A stretch of DNA of 32,062 nucleotides, taken from NCBI GenBank assembly GCA_965657645.1, contig CBFHOS010000021.1, positions 1 through 32,062 on the forward strand. Reading direction: 5' to 3'. The stretch is from CBFHOS01 sp965657645 (lineage in GTDB: Bacteria; Pseudomonadota; Alphaproteobacteria; Puniceispirillales; Puniceispirillaceae). The notes beneath the pieces are model-generated. The model made no database searches and was not told the DNA's origin. It saw only the letters and a program-made list of their open reading frames with translations. This document shows positions 16,519 through 24,784 of the stretch, piece after piece. The first letter of the stretch is position 1; every line of letters starts with the position of its first letter. The position numbers and the translations under genes are program-made.

Positions 16519-17310
16519 CTATAGAAATTCGGCAAATTTATCACTGGTGCAAAAAGCTTCGGTTCCAGCCGCTTTAATTTTAGCCACCGCCGCCTCGTCC
16601 AGCCACGGATCAATCGCGATACCGAATGACGGACGGGCTTTGACCCGGTCATACCAATCGGTCACACGCGGAAAACGGCTCTCCCACAAACCGGCAAGCC
16701 CGATGCAATCAATGCGGAAGAAATATGCCGTTACCATGGCATCTGCAAGCCCATAATCGGGGCCGGTTAACCATTCATGATCGGCCATTGCATCTTCCAT
16801 TTCGGCGCACATCCGTTGCAACCTCTCAAAGGCCACCGGCACATAGGCTGAATCGGCGCCCTTCTCGACTAGGTCTTTCATTTTCTGCGCGCGGATCTGG
16901 TCCGGCATATCGGCCCAGCGCTTGGCTAGCTCTTCTTTCGGCTTGGCCAAAAGCATCTGGCGCTGATAGCTGGAGAATGTCAGCGTATTCACACTGTCAT
17001 GATACTCCATCGTCTGAACGCCCCAAATGCGGGTTTCCGCCTGTTTTCCCATGTCGGCTGGCATAAGCGGGTTATCGCTACTAAGCCCATCGATATATTC
17101 GCTGATCACGCTTGATTCACGGATAAGCACACCATCATGATCAAGCACCGGCACAACCGCGCGTGCGTTGATTTTGAGATATTCAGGGGTGAATTGTTCG
17201 CCCTTAGGCAGATCAATATGGCGCCCTTCCCACTCAAGACCTTTTTCAGCCAGAACAATTCTAACCTTGATCGAACAGACCGAATTAGCCCCATGATAAA
17301 GTGCCAACAT
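16519..17310 (-). CDS. Glutathione S-transferase-like protein
   Basis: About 263 residues. The N-terminal thioredoxin-like domain is clear: LYHGANSVCSIKVRIVLAEK, then the cis-Pro segment ARAVVPVLDHDG and the glutathione-contacting ESSVISEYID. The helical C-terminal domain contains GPDYGLADAMVTAYFFRID, the usual GST N-capping region. The ATG at 17310 has GATGAGG just upstream; the ATG at 17322 overlaps that site and is less likely. It lies between an EamA transporter gene and a class V aminotransferase on the same strand. Its substrate is unknown. It differs clearly from the second GST-like gene at 23240-23854. Confidence 0.85.
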   Translation of the reverse strand: MLALYHGANSVCSIKVRIVLAEKGLEWEGRHIDLPKGEQFTPEYLKINARAVVPVLDHDGVLIRESSVISEYIDGLSSDNPLMPADMGKQAETRIWGVQTMEYHDSVNTLTFSSYQRQMLLAKPKEELAKRWADMPDQIRAQKMKDLVEKGADSAYVPVAFERLQRMCAEMEDAMADHEWLTGPDYGLADAMVTAYFFRIDCIGLAGLWESRFPRVTDWYDRVKARPSFGIAIDPWLDEAAVAKIKAAGTEAFCTSDKFAEFL

Positions 17311-17436
17311 GATAAACCTCATCCAAATGTCACGTCAAAGCACGCAGAACACGCGCAAAATTCTTGTCATCTAAAAAGCATAGACATGCCAGGCCCATCA
17401 GGCAACGCCGCCCTCACAATATCATCCAACTAGTTA

Positions 17437-18396
17437 TCATCGGCGCGCAATAAGCAACCCGATCACGATCAAACAGAATGCCGCAATATTCGCCAGCGAG
17501 ATCGTTTCCCCAAGGAATAGCACACCGATGATGCTCGTATTCACCGGGATGATATAGGCATTGATCGAGGTAAAAATCGCACCCTCACGCCGAATTAATA
17601 TACCGCGCAGCAACGTACCTAACGCCGTTGCAATCACCGCGGTGCCCATCATGCCAGTAATGGCTATGGTTGACGGCATCCCCAAAGGTGGATGCAAAAT
17701 AGTGGATACAATGAGGGTCGGTACCGCAACCACATTCGCCGCGACAAATGCCGAGGCTGTCATTGATAATGGCGACATTCGCGGCAATGCCTGAAAATAT
17801 ACAGCGCCCCCAGCCAAGAATATTGCCGTCATAACACACACAACATGCGGCAAAAGCGGGATTATCGCATCCGGCTTAGCCACCGCAGACCCAGCGTCAA
17901 CACCAACCGTGGCCAATGTCACCAATCCGACTGAACCGACAAAAAACCCGACCCACTTTTGTTTAGAAATAGGGGTTTTAAGAAAGATCCACGACATCAC
18001 CAAAATGAATAGCGGGATACCAGCATAATAGATCGCTAGCGTTGTCGAGCTTAGATATTGCAACATCCACGGCAGGGTCAAAAACGGCACTGAAAAACAG
18101 CCAATGCCATAAATAGCCGCGGCCCGCCACTGCGCCGCGGTTTTCACCAAGCCCGGCCCGAGGATATAGGCAACAACGCTAAGCAACACGCTGGCAACAA
18201 TGATCCGCCACGCCCCGGCGGCCACCGGCTCAAACCCTCTTATCGCCAGCGAGCTTAGGTAATAGGTAGACGCAAATGCCCATGTCAGGGTGAATAATAT
18301 GAGGATCGAGATTAACCTAAACCGCCGCGATGGCGGCTCATTATGCGCACCGGTTCCGCCTGTTACTTTGGTTTCACTGTTCACTACCGCTGACAT
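17437..18396 (-). CDS. EamA/DMT-family membrane transporter
   Basis: About 319 residues with roughly ten hydrophobic helices arranged as two EamA halves: an N-terminal polar segment, then ILILFTLTWAFASTYYLSSL, and a closing set with INAYIIPVNTSIIGVLFLGE near the C-terminus, a typical second EamA-repeat signature. The family exports or imports small metabolites, amino acids or nucleotide-sugar-like solutes across the inner membrane. The ATG at 18396 has GGGGA upstream; the frame extends to 18420 without a ribosome site. It sits between an O-antigen ligase-like gene and a GST gene on the same strand. Substrate unknown. Confidence 0.88.
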   Translation of the reverse strand: MSAVVNSETKVTGGTGAHNEPPSRRFRLISILILFTLTWAFASTYYLSSLAIRGFEPVAAGAWRIIVASVLLSVVAYILGPGLVKTAAQWRAAAIYGIGCFSVPFLTLPWMLQYLSSTTLAIYYAGIPLFILVMSWIFLKTPISKQKWVGFFVGSVGLVTLATVGVDAGSAVAKPDAIIPLLPHVVCVMTAIFLAGGAVYFQALPRMSPLSMTASAFVAANVVAVPTLIVSTILHPPLGMPSTIAITGMMGTAVIATALGTLLRGILIRREGAIFTSINAYIIPVNTSIIGVLFLGETISLANIAAFCLIVIGLLIARR

Positions 18397-18466
18397 AGTA
18401 ATCCCCGTATATTTGGCCATTACACAACACCCGACCGAGCCAATCGATCATCGGCGCACAGGCCGC

Positions 18467-19708
18467 TTAGGTCGATTTATCGCGGGCCATTGCCAAGGCA
18501 AGACCGACAGCAAACCACAAAAATAAATTATTCCATTGTCCAAAAAAATCAGCCGACGGTTGCGGCATAAACATGAGCGCTGGCGGTATCCAAGCAAGAC
18601 GGGAAAACAGCGTGTTGTTTCGCCGCCCCCGCGCCGCGGCAATAATAATCGCGCCAATCATTGCAATACCGGCTAAAAAGCCAAAAATACCGGTTTCCTC
18701 AGCGAGCTGAACATAGAATTGATGTGGATGGGGGTGACAATTATTCTCGCCAACTAACCAATCTGGTCCGTGCGGAATATCCTCACACAGCTTGCGGTGC
18801 ATCCCAACCCCGATGCCCGTAACCGGATTGTCCAGCGCCGCCACTATGCCGGGGCGCACCGAGAACCAATAGGAGCTATTGAAATAATCGCTCGTTTCCT
18901 GATTTTGTGATGACCAGAACCTGTCGCCAACATTCGGCAGGGCCATAAACAGCACTGCCAGCCCGATAAAGGCAAGACTACCATATTGAATTACGCGTGC
19001 TGGCCGTATAACCCACGCAACACTTGCGAGGAAAACAGATAGGCACAGCAAGACAGAGTTCATCCGCTCACCGGTGATTATCACAACACCTACCATAGCC
19101 CCAGCAAATAGCCCCATCAGAAGGCCCTGCCGGATCGGTCGACCAATGGCAATGGCGGCCATGACCATGGCTAGCGGCATCATCGCCTTGCCAATAAATC
19201 CACCTGGCACCAGATCACCATAGGGGCCACCCAAGCGCGTTTTAGCGTTGGGGTTCAGCGCGAAATTTGCGGCAAATTCAGTGATTAAAAATCCGGACAT
19301 GATGACCACCGCAACCGCCATCATCATCAACATCATCACCAACCGGTTGCGGTTAGCACCCAGCCAAAACATACAGGCCGCGGCATAAAGTGGAAAGCGT
19401 ATCCACGCCACCGCCTCGCCCAAAGAATAGAGCGGATTGACGCTGATCGCCGCACCGACAAGCGCAATGGCCCAAAACAGGCCGGTGAAACGAACCCAGC
19501 CCGCGCGCAACCATTCCCACTCATTGGCGCGGGTCGAATGAGCGATAAAACCAATGCCGATTAATGATAGCCAGATATCAGCCGGCGTGCGCTCGATTAG
19601 ATACAGAAGGGGGCCAGCAAACCAAAATAGCACAAAGCCGGCATCCCATTTCGATAGACTGCGCAGGTCATAGGTGCAGGTCGCAATCGTTTGCCGTAGA
19701 AAATTCAT
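18467..19708 (-). CDS. O-antigen ligase / polymerase-like membrane protein
   Basis: A 413-residue polytopic protein with about ten to twelve hydrophobic helices and one large periplasmic loop. The loop contains the family-typical segment around VTGIGVGMHR and HPHPHQFYVQLAEETG, seen in WaaL/Wzy-type enzymes that transfer or polymerise lipid-linked glycans in the periplasm. No other polysaccharide genes surround it, which is usual for stand-alone ligases. Ligase and polymerase cannot be told apart from sequence alone. The ATG at 19708 begins MNFLRQTIATC. The gene ends about 70 bp before the transporter gene on the same strand. Confidence 0.85.
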   Translation of the reverse strand: MNFLRQTIATCTYDLRSLSKWDAGFVLFWFAGPLLYLIERTPADIWLSLIGIGFIAHSTRANEWEWLRAGWVRFTGLFWAIALVGAAISVNPLYSLGEAVAWIRFPLYAAACMFWLGANRNRLVMMLMMMAVAVVIMSGFLITEFAANFALNPNAKTRLGGPYGDLVPGGFIGKAMMPLAMVMAAIAIGRPIRQGLLMGLFAGAMVGVVIITGERMNSVLLCLSVFLASVAWVIRPARVIQYGSLAFIGLAVLFMALPNVGDRFWSSQNQETSDYFNSSYWFSVRPGIVAALDNPVTGIGVGMHRKLCEDIPHGPDWLVGENNCHPHPHQFYVQLAEETGIFGFLAGIAMIGAIIIAAARGRRNNTLFSRLAWIPPALMFMPQPSADFFGQWNNLFLWFAVGLALAMARDKST

Positions 19709-19819
19709 CTAATCCTGCTCGTGGTCGGTGGCTAGTTTGTGGGGGATTTATGCACGAAACAGCACATGGTGAAAGCTTTTTTCTTCAGGCAACCGCATGC
19801 TTATGGGACAATTAGCAGC

Positions 19820-20152
19820 CTATTTGTCAGACAGCTTATTGTCCTCCAAAACCACACCACGATTAGCAAACACCTTGATTGGCGAACGAGCCTTGCCGGC
19901 CTTTTCAATTTCCTGCCAGACGGCCTGACAGGCGGCATACGCCTCTGGATCTTTATATTCGTACCAATATCCGAGCCGGAAAATACCGTCTTTGTTCCAA
20001 ATACGCAGGACGGTAAAACGCACTAGGCCATTATCCTGCAGCTTTGGCAGATACTCCTTGCGGCTCTCTTCCCAGCGGAACCGGCTCACTTCCATGTCGG
20101 ATTCCGTTGGATAATCAACTGTTACGAAGTTCATTAATGTCGCTTCCGCCAT
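19820..20152 (-). CDS. Hypothetical protein, possible dimeric alpha-beta barrel
   Basis: A 110-residue soluble protein rich in Trp, Tyr and charged residues. Strand-like stretches (LVRFTVLRIWNK, FRLGYWYEYKD) and a helix (AYAACQAVWQEIEKAG) give a pattern like the ABM/NIPSNAP ferredoxin-like fold, but I see no diagnostic motif. GAGGG precedes the ATG at 20152; an ATG at 20134 (MNFVTVDYP) also has an upstream GGAAG. It is a single gene between the O-antigen ligase-like gene and a divergent lipase gene. Confidence 0.65.
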   Translation of the reverse strand: MAEATLMNFVTVDYPTESDMEVSRFRWEESRKEYLPKLQDNGLVRFTVLRIWNKDGIFRLGYWYEYKDPEAYAACQAVWQEIEKAGKARSPIKVFANRGVVLEDNKLSDK

Positions 20153-20431
20153 AATACCCTCGCTAAGTTACTAATTTAGATTTTATAAATTATCATAGGC
20201 GCAACTCGTCCAGATAAGCCAGCATCAAAATCAACTTTCTTTATACTATGTCATCAGGATTTAGCCGGGGATATAGCTGGGATATAGCTGGGATCGGGCC
20301 AAGAGCGGTATAATGTTGGGCGGATAAATCACACGCATCAGCGTCAAATGATTTTGTGTGATAGGGTCATGCCACATAATATTCCCAATTGTGATTAATC
20401 CCCCAGACGGGATCCATGCGCGAAGAGACTT
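20153..20431. repeat. Intergenic region with a short 11-bp tandem repeat
   Basis: The 279-bp gap between the divergent hypothetical and lipase genes contains GGATATAGCTG repeated directly at 20269-20279 and 20280-20290, followed by a partial GGAT. Nothing else recognisable is present; no promoter pair could be placed with confidence. Confidence 0.5.
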
Positions 20432-21493
20432 ATGCAAACGATTAACACAGCACCGGCAAATGCAGAGACCCATAACCCGCCCGGGGATCATGAACGAGGG
20501 CAATTGCCGGTTGGTTCTGCCGCCGCATATGATGACCGAACGGCTTGGTTAATGGCATGCTTGTCACAATTGGCCTATGAACCGTTTGACCGGCCAGATG
20601 AACTCCACAAGACTTTGGCGTCCTTGCTGATCGGCGCGGATACCGGATTGAAAGATCAGGATCCCAAGCCCTTGCTAGCCCCCGACTTCATTGGTCCCAC
20701 CCCAGAGAAAAGCAGCATCAAAATTATCAAGCACTATGATGTAAATGACACCCAAGCGCTCCTTATCTCAACCGATTCTTTTCTTGTCTTGGTGTTTCGC
20801 GGAACAGAGGCCAACAGCTTTACCGACCTTAAGACCGGGGCCAATGCGGTGATCACCACATGCCCGTCTGGTGGTGGCATTCATTCAGGCTATAACGATG
20901 CCTACACTCTGGTGGAACAGCGCATCCAAGCCGATCTGAATAGCCCAGACAATCGCGACAAGCCGTTGATCATAACTGGTCATAGCCTTGGCGGCGCACT
21001 CGCAACAATCGCGGCAAAGCGACTTCCTCATAACCGAGACGATGACGGGCATAAGGCATATAACGGGCAAATTCTCGCCTGCTATAGTTTTGGCTCGCCC
21101 CGCATTGGCAATGCACGCTGGTCCCACGGCATTACGGTTCCAGTTTATCGGATCGTCAATGCGCTTGATTATTTTACCCAGTTGCCGCCCGGCGGCGATG
21201 TCATCGGCTCGTTTAAATTTATTGCTGGACGCCTGCCATTTATCGGCCCGCGATTGCGCGATTACCTCACCAGATATCAAGGCTATACCCATGCGGGTTT
21301 TCCGCGCCATCTAACCGATTGCCCGCCAAACCATTATGACAATGTCCAGCTAAGTCTGGAAATCCCGCTATGGGAGCGCTCACGCATTTGGTTGCGCAGT
21401 AAAACCCTGCGCAAATCCGTGCGTGACCACTCGATTGCGATCTACCGAAAAAAGCTAGCGATTATCGCCGCCCGTGATTTGGGGAATAGCTAG
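20432..21493 (+). CDS. Class 3 lipase (alpha/beta hydrolase)
   Basis: A 353-residue serine hydrolase of the fungal-type lipase class 3 family. The nucleophile elbow is GHSLGGA (S185), preceded by the class 3 signature VFRGTE (121-126). The catalytic Asp is likely D246 in NALDYFTQLPP, and a downstream His in YTHAGFP probably completes the triad. No signal peptide or membrane segment is evident, so a cytoplasmic or non-classically exported enzyme is likely. The ATG at 20432 follows GAAGAGACTT. The stop shares a CTAG with the stop of the convergent YCII-like frame. Substrate (glycerolipid or polyester) is inferred from the family only. Confidence 0.9.
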   Translation: MQTINTAPANAETHNPPGDHERGQLPVGSAAAYDDRTAWLMACLSQLAYEPFDRPDELHKTLASLLIGADTGLKDQDPKPLLAPDFIGPTPEKSSIKIIKHYDVNDTQALLISTDSFLVLVFRGTEANSFTDLKTGANAVITTCPSGGGIHSGYNDAYTLVEQRIQADLNSPDNRDKPLIITGHSLGGALATIAAKRLPHNRDDDGHKAYNGQILACYSFGSPRIGNARWSHGITVPVYRIVNALDYFTQLPPGGDVIGSFKFIAGRLPFIGPRLRDYLTRYQGYTHAGFPRHLTDCPPNHYDNVQLSLEIPLWERSRIWLRSKTLRKSVRDHSIAIYRKKLAIIAARDLGNS

Positions 21494-21681
21494 GTTAAGA
21501 AAACTTCGCGTGCCGAAAGCGCCATTGCAAAAGATGGCGCACCTTCATTCACCATCCATTTACGCAAAGTGAATTCACGTATGTTCTTGGCATGCATCGG
21601 ATCGCCCGCGGCCAAGGCCTTTGCCTCTTCCATCGAATTCGCCCGATAGATGATCAATTTCCCTAGCCTGTCTATCGGCAT
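21490..21681 (-). pseudogene. YCII-domain protein, N-terminally truncated (likely remnant)
   Basis: The 63-residue frame keeps the C-terminal half of a YCII/ferredoxin-like domain: LGKLIIYRANSMEEAKALAA, DPMHA, FTLRKWMVNEG. Complete relatives usually have about 100 residues, with some 40-50 more before this point. An in-frame TAG lies three codons upstream of the ATG, and I could not find the missing part in any frame up to the next gene. It may be a decayed copy or a genuinely short protein. No ribosome site is seen. Confidence 0.5.
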
Positions 21682-21800
21682 TCTGGGCTAAATGTTGCTT
21701 GGCTAAATATCGCTGGCATAAATGGCACAAGAACTCTAAAACCAAAAGGGCATATTAGGTTTTGCTATTTAGTAGACCATATTAACTGGAGAGAAATGTT

Positions 21801-22667
21801 ATGCGTAACGTGACCAAAGACAACATCACCGATGTGTTCAAGGGATATATGGGCGAGGATATCAATCCACGCTTGCGTGAGGTTCTCAGCAGTCTGGTCA
21901 CGCATTTGCATGCCTTTGCCAAAGAAACAAAACTAACCCATGCCGAATGGGAAAAGGGCATCGCTTTTCTAGAGCAAGCTGGTGAAATCTCTAACGCAGA
22001 GCGGCATGAGTTCGTGCTTCTCTCGGACGTGTTGGGGCTATCGTCACTGGTTGATATGATCAATTCACGCCCTGAGGGTACATCGTCTAGTGTGCTTGGG
22101 CCTTTCCATATTTCTGGTGCCCCTCCGCTTGAAATTGGCGGCGACATGAAGGCGCATTTCGAAGGCGAAGTTGTGTTGGTTGAGGGCATTGTCCGCGATA
22201 GTGCAGGCACACCAATTTCCGGTGCAACCGTCGATATCTGGCAGACCGCGCCAAACGGTCTCTATTCCAGCCAAGACCCGGATCAGGACGTTTACTCGTT
22301 CCATGGATTACAGACAACTGGCGATGATGGACGTTATGCGTTCACCACGGTAAAGCCGGTTGAATATACTGTGCCGACTGACGGTCCTGTCGGCGATATT
22401 CTGGATGCAACAGGCCGTCATCCATGGCGTCCGGCGCATTTGCATTTCATCGCAAAGGCACATGGCTTCCGCTCACTCGTGACCGAAGTGTTCCCAGATG
22501 ACGATCCTTATCTTGATCAGGATACGGTCTTTGGTGTGCGGACTGACTTGGTGATGAACTACAAGCCAATGCCAGCGGGCAGCTTCCCTGAGGGCTTCCT
22601 ATTATCAGGCAAAGTGGACGGTGAATATCTGCGGGTCGATTTTGATCTGGTTCTGGTCAAAGAATAG
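21801..22667 (+). CDS. Intradiol ring-cleavage dioxygenase, hydroxyquinol 1,2-dioxygenase-like
   Basis: A 288-residue non-haem Fe(III) dioxygenase. It has the helical N-terminal dimerisation domain (residues 1-100), then the catalytic beta-sandwich. The four iron ligands are visible: Y155 (NGLYSSQDP), Y189 (EYTVPTDGP), H213 and H215 (RPAHLHF). The TDGPVGDILDATGRHPW run is typical of hydroxyquinol dioxygenases and some chlorocatechol dioxygenases rather than catechol 1,2-dioxygenase. It would open 1,2,4-trihydroxybenzene to maleylacetate. GGAGA precedes the ATG by about 9 bp. It is followed 9 bp later by a P4H-like oxygenase gene. No maleylacetate reductase lies in the window. Confidence 0.9.
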   Translation: MRNVTKDNITDVFKGYMGEDINPRLREVLSSLVTHLHAFAKETKLTHAEWEKGIAFLEQAGEISNAERHEFVLLSDVLGLSSLVDMINSRPEGTSSSVLGPFHISGAPPLEIGGDMKAHFEGEVVLVEGIVRDSAGTPISGATVDIWQTAPNGLYSSQDPDQDVYSFHGLQTTGDDGRYAFTTVKPVEYTVPTDGPVGDILDATGRHPWRPAHLHFIAKAHGFRSLVTEVFPDDDPYLDQDTVFGVRTDLVMNYKPMPAGSFPEGFLLSGKVDGEYLRVDFDLVLVKE

Positions 22668-22676
22668 TCCTGTTAA

Positions 22677-23225
22677 ATGGCCATGCGTGAGCTTTTCCAG
22701 CTTTGGACATCTGGCCTAACCACCGCGCAAACCGACCGGATTTGTGACGCCGCCCGTGCCCAACCGGCAACGGATGCGACGATCTTTTCCGCGGCTGAAG
22801 ACACCGCTAGCATCCGCAGTTCCACGATTAGATGGCTGCCGGATGACTGGGTACGCGATTTGCTATGGGATTATGTCAAACAGGCGAATGACAAGAGCTT
22901 TGGGCTAGATGTCGATAATCACGCCGAATTGCAATTCACCGAATATCACGCCGATGCCGGTGGGCATTATGACTGGCATCACGATGTTCATTGGAACGGT
23001 CAAACCGATCTAGACCGCAAAATTTCAGTCACCGTTCAGCTAAGCGATTCCGGTGATTATGGCGGCGGTGATTTTGAATTTGATGAAATAAAGACAACGG
23101 CAGATTTCAGATCCAGAGGAACTGTTCTGGTGTTTCCATCGGTTCTGCGTCACCGCGTTCTACCGGTCACTTCGGGCACACGGCGCTCTCTGGTCGCTTG
23201 GTTCTTTGGGCCACGGTGGCGCTAG
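22677..23225 (+). CDS. 2-oxoglutarate/Fe(II) oxygenase, prolyl-4-hydroxylase (P4Hc/PKHD) type
   Basis: A 182-residue oxygenase with a complete P4Hc-type triad: H101 and D103 in HYDWHHDVHW (HxD), the distal H159 in SVLRHRVLPVTSG, and R169 for 2-oxoglutarate binding in GTRRSLVAWF. The length fits the single-domain PKHD-type family (PiuC-like) rather than a eukaryotic-style enzyme with extra domains. The ATG lies 9 bp after the dioxygenase stop; a second ATG is two codons in, and no strong ribosome site precedes either, so translation may be coupled. Substrate unknown. It ends 14 bp before a convergent GST gene. Confidence 0.87.
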   Translation: MAMRELFQLWTSGLTTAQTDRICDAARAQPATDATIFSAAEDTASIRSSTIRWLPDDWVRDLLWDYVKQANDKSFGLDVDNHAELQFTEYHADAGGHYDWHHDVHWNGQTDLDRKISVTVQLSDSGDYGGGDFEFDEIKTTADFRSRGTVLVFPSVLRHRVLPVTSGTRRSLVAWFFGPRWR

Positions 23226-23239
23226 GACCGGACGTTCTT

Positions 23240-23854
23240 CTAATCATAAATCTGCGTTACTTTTTTCATCGATGGCCGCTGCATCATCATCTCGTGATGT
23301 TCTTTCAATTGCGGGAAATCATCCAAGGCAACCCCATCAGGTCCTAACCATCTCGTCACTAGCGCGAGGTAGGGGTCGCACATCGAAAATCTCTCACCCA
23401 ACACAAATGGCCCTTTGAAATAATGGCTTTGGATCATCTGGGCGCATTCAGCCATATTGTGCGGCACTTTTGCGGTCATCTCTGCCTGTGCCGCCTTGTC
23501 ATCCGCCCAGCGATCCCCGCGATGTTTATGGGCGTGGGCAACATGGACCGTAGAGGCCACATACATGTTAAAGGATTGGGCCTTGGCCAGTTCAAACGGC
23601 GTGTCCGGGATCAGCCCTTTTTCAGGGAACATCTGGGCAATATAAAGAAGGATCGCAGGATTCTCGGTAAGCACGCCGTCAGGTGTAATTAGCGCCGGCA
23701 CACGCCCCTTTGGATTGATCTTCAAAAACGCCGGTGAGACTTGCTCCTTTTGCGCAAAATCAACATGCCGAACCCCAAATTCAGCCTCTGTTTCATACAA
23801 CAGAATATGCGGGGCATAGGCACAGGATGTTCGCGAATAGCAAAGTGTCAGCAT
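23240..23854 (-). CDS. Glutathione S-transferase
   Basis: A 204-residue GST. The thioredoxin-like N-domain begins LTLCYSRTSCAYAPHILLYE, with a Ser/Cys pair at the position where beta-class GSTs place their catalytic Cys. It continues with INPKGRVPAL (cis-Pro) and ENPAILLYIA (glutathione gamma-Glu site). The C-domain has the FSMCDPYLALVTRWL motif matching the conserved SxxDxxL N-capping box. It is convergent with the oxygenase genes and divergent from the DDAH gene. A link to ring-cleavage products is possible from position alone. Confidence 0.88.
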   Translation of the reverse strand: MLTLCYSRTSCAYAPHILLYETEAEFGVRHVDFAQKEQVSPAFLKINPKGRVPALITPDGVLTENPAILLYIAQMFPEKGLIPDTPFELAKAQSFNMYVASTVHVAHAHKHRGDRWADDKAAQAEMTAKVPHNMAECAQMIQSHYFKGPFVLGERFSMCDPYLALVTRWLGPDGVALDDFPQLKEHHEMMMQRPSMKKVTQIYD

Positions 23855-23963
23855 GATCTAATCCAATTGATAAAAGCCATCCCCTCCACCTTACGGACCC
23901 GCCTTGCACAACACAATGCCGATAGGGTAAGCAACTATTGTTTAGCAAGAATGGGGAAATATC

Positions 23964-24755
23964 ATGAGCGCCGGCATTACACGTTTTTCAAAGGCCATCA
24001 CCCGCACACCTAGCGATAGCGCGACCGCCGGCCTGCGGGCAACCGATCGCGGTATCCCCGATATTACCCAGATGAAGGCCGACCACGCCGCCTATTGCGA
24101 TGCATTGCGCGCCACAGGTGCCAGCATCACCATCCTTCCCGCAAGCGATGATTTCCCCGATGCACAATTCGTCGAGGATACTGCGCTTTGTCTGGCCAAT
24201 GGGATTGTCTTTATGGCGCCCGGCGCGCCGTCTCGCCTTGGTGAGGTGGCTTTGATGCAGGCGGCGATTGCCGATCTGTTTCCCGCCACCGCCACCGCCA
24301 CCATCATGCCGCCTGCCCATATCGAGGGTGGTGATATTCTGGTAACAGCGCATGAGATATTGGTTGGTACATCTTCGCGCACTAACGAGGCTGGCATTGC
24401 CGCGCTACGGGACATCGCCACGCCTTGGGGGTATCAGGTCCGACAGGTGCAAACACCGCCCGGCGTGTTGCATTTCAAAACCGATTGCTCGCTGATTGAT
24501 AACACTGTTATTTTGACTACAAAACGATTGGCTGAGGCTGGTTGTTTTGATGATTACACAAAGATTTTCACCGCAGATGGTGAAGAAGAAGCGGCCAATA
24601 CCATCCGCTTTAACGATGTCGTCATCATGCCCGCGGGCTTTCCCGAAACGCAGAGCCGGATAGAGGCGGCGGGTTATAAGGTGGTGACAATTAACAACAG
24701 CGAATGCGCCAAGATTGACGGCGGCATGTCTTGCCTGTCATTGCGTATCGCCTAG
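23964..24755 (+). CDS. Dimethylarginine dimethylaminohydrolase (DDAH)
   Basis: A 263-residue pentein-fold amidinotransferase-type hydrolase. The signature blocks are all present: FVEDTA (68-73), EGGDIL, GTSSRTNEAG, LHFKTDCSLID with the catalytic His, and the C-terminal DGGMSCLSLR with nucleophile C257. DDAH hydrolyses N-omega-methylarginines to citrulline and methylamines; some relatives act on arginine. The ATG at 23964 follows GGGGAAATATC. A run of three GCCACC hexamers near 24286-24302 codes for Ala-Thr repeats in a surface region. The gene is divergent from the GST and convergent with the photolyase gene. Confidence 0.92.
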   Translation: MSAGITRFSKAITRTPSDSATAGLRATDRGIPDITQMKADHAAYCDALRATGASITILPASDDFPDAQFVEDTALCLANGIVFMAPGAPSRLGEVALMQAAIADLFPATATATIMPPAHIEGGDILVTAHEILVGTSSRTNEAGIAALRDIATPWGYQVRQVQTPPGVLHFKTDCSLIDNTVILTTKRLAEAGCFDDYTKIFTADGEEEAANTIRFNDVVIMPAGFPETQSRIEAAGYKVVTINNSECAKIDGGMSCLSLRIA

Positions 24756-24784
24756 CGGCAAACGCCCCCCAAAACATGATTATT

